A DNA stretch of 64,000 nucleotides from Prorocentrum cordatum. Lineage: Eukaryota; Sar; Dinophyceae; Prorocentrales; Prorocentraceae. The notes under the pieces were generated by a model. The model was not told the origin of the DNA. It saw only the letters and a program-made list of their open reading frames with translations, and searched no databases. Location of the stretch: positions 1 to 64,000 of the forward strand of contig CAUYUJ010020712.1 of the NCBI GenBank assembly GCA_963575745.1, written 5' to 3'. Below, in pieces: positions 62,691 through 64,000 of this stretch. The stretch's first letter is position 1; every line of letters begins with the position of its first letter. The position numbers and the translations under genes were made by a program.

Positions 62691-63480
62691 TGACCATGAT
62701 CTTGCAGCGCTGCGACGTGGCCGAGCCCACGAACGCAGCGCATCTTGCGCACGCGACGTTCCAGCTGCGACGCGTCGGGCACATGGTCGAGGGATCGCCG
62801 GGCGACCTCGCCGCGGCGTTCCAGTCTGCCCGACAGGGCACCTCCCTCGCGGGCGCGCCAGCGCAAGGTCCGTTCACTGGCTTCTGCGGCGCCGTGGCCA
62901 TCCAGATCGAGCTGGGGCGGCATGGGCCCAGCTGCGCATGGGGCGGCACGGGCGCGCGCGCCAGAAGCCGACGGCGACGCCTGGCGCGGCACCACCACGC
63001 CAGGGCGCATTCCCAGCAGCAGGCGTCGACTCGGGCACCGACGTCGACACCGTCAGCTTATGCTGCGAAAACATTGCCGCAAACGACCCCGAGCCCAGCA
63101 ACTGCCAGCCCGCGCGCCGAGTCCAGGGGGTCACCGAACGAGAGTGCAAGGGCCGAGCCGAGGCAAGGGCCCCCTCTTCTTCCTGGCCGGCAGCGGGTCA
63201 CAGGCAGCGCACCTGAGGACGACCACTCGCGACGGTGTGACCAGTCAGCACAGCATGCGCGCTCCTGCCGAGGAGGTTGCTGGCGCTGACCTCGCTGCCC
63301 CAGGAGGTCTGCAGTCCGCGCGGTCCAATGGCGGGGCGGTGGAGACAGGCGTCGACCACGAACGCTTCACTTTCCCGGGGCCAGGCGACCACGAGATCAC
63401 TTCGAACCCCCGTCCCATCCAATTCGGCTTGGAATTGGCGTCGGGTGGCCACTTATTCATCCCTGTTGAGGACTTCGGCA
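62690..63480 (+). pseudogene. Possible gag/protease segment of a retroelement
   Basis: One frame reads TMILQRCDVAEPTNAAHLAH, ATFQLRRVGHMVEG and GDLAAAFQSARQGTSLAGAP. A second contains AAGVDSGTDVDTVSLCCENI, whose DSG could be a retropepsin active site (hydrophobic-D-S/T-G). A third, from about 63130, reads GKGPLFFLAGSGSQAAHL and later SGGHLFIPVEDFGRL. The frame changes imply indels. A protease placed before a dUTPase would make sense, but the DSG match is short and could be chance. Confidence 0.3.
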
Positions 63481-64000
63481 GGCTTGAGCAGCGCTCTAGG
63501 GGACCTTGCCGCCCAAGCAGCTTACGCTGCTGGCGGCGGGCAGCGACGGCCAGGCCGCGCGCGCCACCGCCGGCCGCGAGGTCCAGAAATTGAAGATCCA
63601 GCTTATGAGTCCCTGGATGCCCAGGCGCCGACCTTCATTCCTGCGCGGTCATTCGCGATAGGCTTGGCGGCCGTAGCACTGCCAGGCGCGCGCCCTCGCA
63701 TTGCCCCGCGCTCTGGACTCGCTCTAAAAGAGATCGACGATGTGGGCGGCGCGGGGGGGCCCGACATCCGCGGCGAGATCAAGGTAATCATGTCGAACGC
63801 CAGCCCGCGGCCGCACGGGGTCGAGCAGGGCCGCCGCGTCGCCCTGCTCATGCTGGCACGCGCCACTGACGACGCCGATGTCGCGGTCGTTCCCGACCTT
63901 CCTCCTTCGCCCCATGAGTCCGGGGGCGTCGGACATGCTGGCGTGACGTTCCTCGGCCAGGGCTCCATGCCGAGAGAGGTCCGAGGGGTGCGCTCTCGCA
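63481..64000 (+). pseudogene. dUTPase-like domain, partial at window end
   Basis: The plus frame stays open to the end of the window. From about 63586: EDPAYESLDAQAPTFIPARS, then PRIAPRSGLALKEIDD (dUTPase motif 2, PRSGLA), GAGGPDIRGEIKVIMSN (motif 3, usually GAGVIDxDYRGEI), VEQGRRVALLML (motif 4, usually GDRIAQLI), VVPDLPPSPHESGGVGHAG (motif 5, usually RGxGGFGSTG). Motif order and spacing fit a trimeric dUTPase, which hydrolyses dUTP to dUMP. The VID segment with the catalytic Asp is missing, and motifs 4 and 5 are altered, so activity is doubtful. dUTPase domains are known in some retroelement and retrovirus polyproteins; the frame has no own start, so a polyprotein fits better than a host Dut gene. 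Confidence 0.6.

Noticed and set aside
1-64000. tRNA, 5S rRNA or snRNA genes
   Set aside because: No cloverleaf with TTCGA-type arm or other recognisable RNA gene was seen by eye; a covariance-model scan would be decisive.

Overview
The window looks like accessory sequence from a very GC-rich, repeat-laden protist nuclear genome, most probably a dinoflagellate; a Prorocentrum-type genome would fit the GC level, but that is a guess. Decayed reverse-transcriptase (RT) reading frames resemble dinoflagellate-type retroelements, simple repeats lie on both strands, and there is no bacterial-style operon. I found no intact host gene that I can name, no tRNA or rRNA, and no full dinoflagellate spliced leader. 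Most long open frames here are by-products of GGA/CCT, CT, ACAT or CCAAGA repeats. Similarities to protein families are from memory; no search was run.

Protein-coding remnants, left to right. 6.6-7.1 kb (minus): LINE-like RT palm remnant with a lost YADD box. 16.9-17.4 kb: C-terminal tail of a LINE-like polyprotein. 24.35-29.6 kb: the best-preserved element, an endonuclease-RT-zinc-finger retrotransposon with intact catalytic motifs but split over three frames. 39.2-39.5 kb (minus): probable Ty1/copia-like RT tail. 46.97-48.30 kb: unassigned coding-like tract in three successive frames. 56.9-59.4 kb: a dinoflagellate-type RT plus RNase H pseudogene, cut just before RT motif A by a 158-bp inverted-repeat element. 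61.7-64.0 kb: unassigned tract leading into a dUTPase-like domain that runs off the end.

Non-autonomous inverted-repeat elements. I labelled families by eye. T1: ends near CTTAAGTCGGGCATGTCC; 2556-2688, 3086-4546, 13802-13956, 37299-37454, 43788-43954, 44521-44691. T2: 33038-33237 and 37600-37798. T3: about 453-672, 22062-22277, about 41450-41655, about 52140-52335. T4: about 681-808, 10947-11064, 36453-36585, 54276-54405. T5: 19911-20095 and a decayed relative at about 37210-37530. T6: about 40544-41196. T7: 43401-43785. T8: 57182-57339. Five of these families show copies flanked by 5-bp direct repeats, which is the most coherent new pattern in the window.

Other repeat structure. A module of degenerate GGCCGTCTTGG-type units with two conserved AT-richer spacers recurs in both orientations near 3.3-4.4, 34.6-35.1, 40.0-40.5, 45.5-46.1 and 52.6-53.5 kb, with a period near 340 bp at three loci. 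Other minisatellites have units of about 22 bp (35.4-36.0 and 38.4-38.5 kb) and about 87 bp (31.4-32.3 kb). A very long purine-rich strand occupies 49.5-51.9 kb. Large stretches between these features show nothing I can assign.
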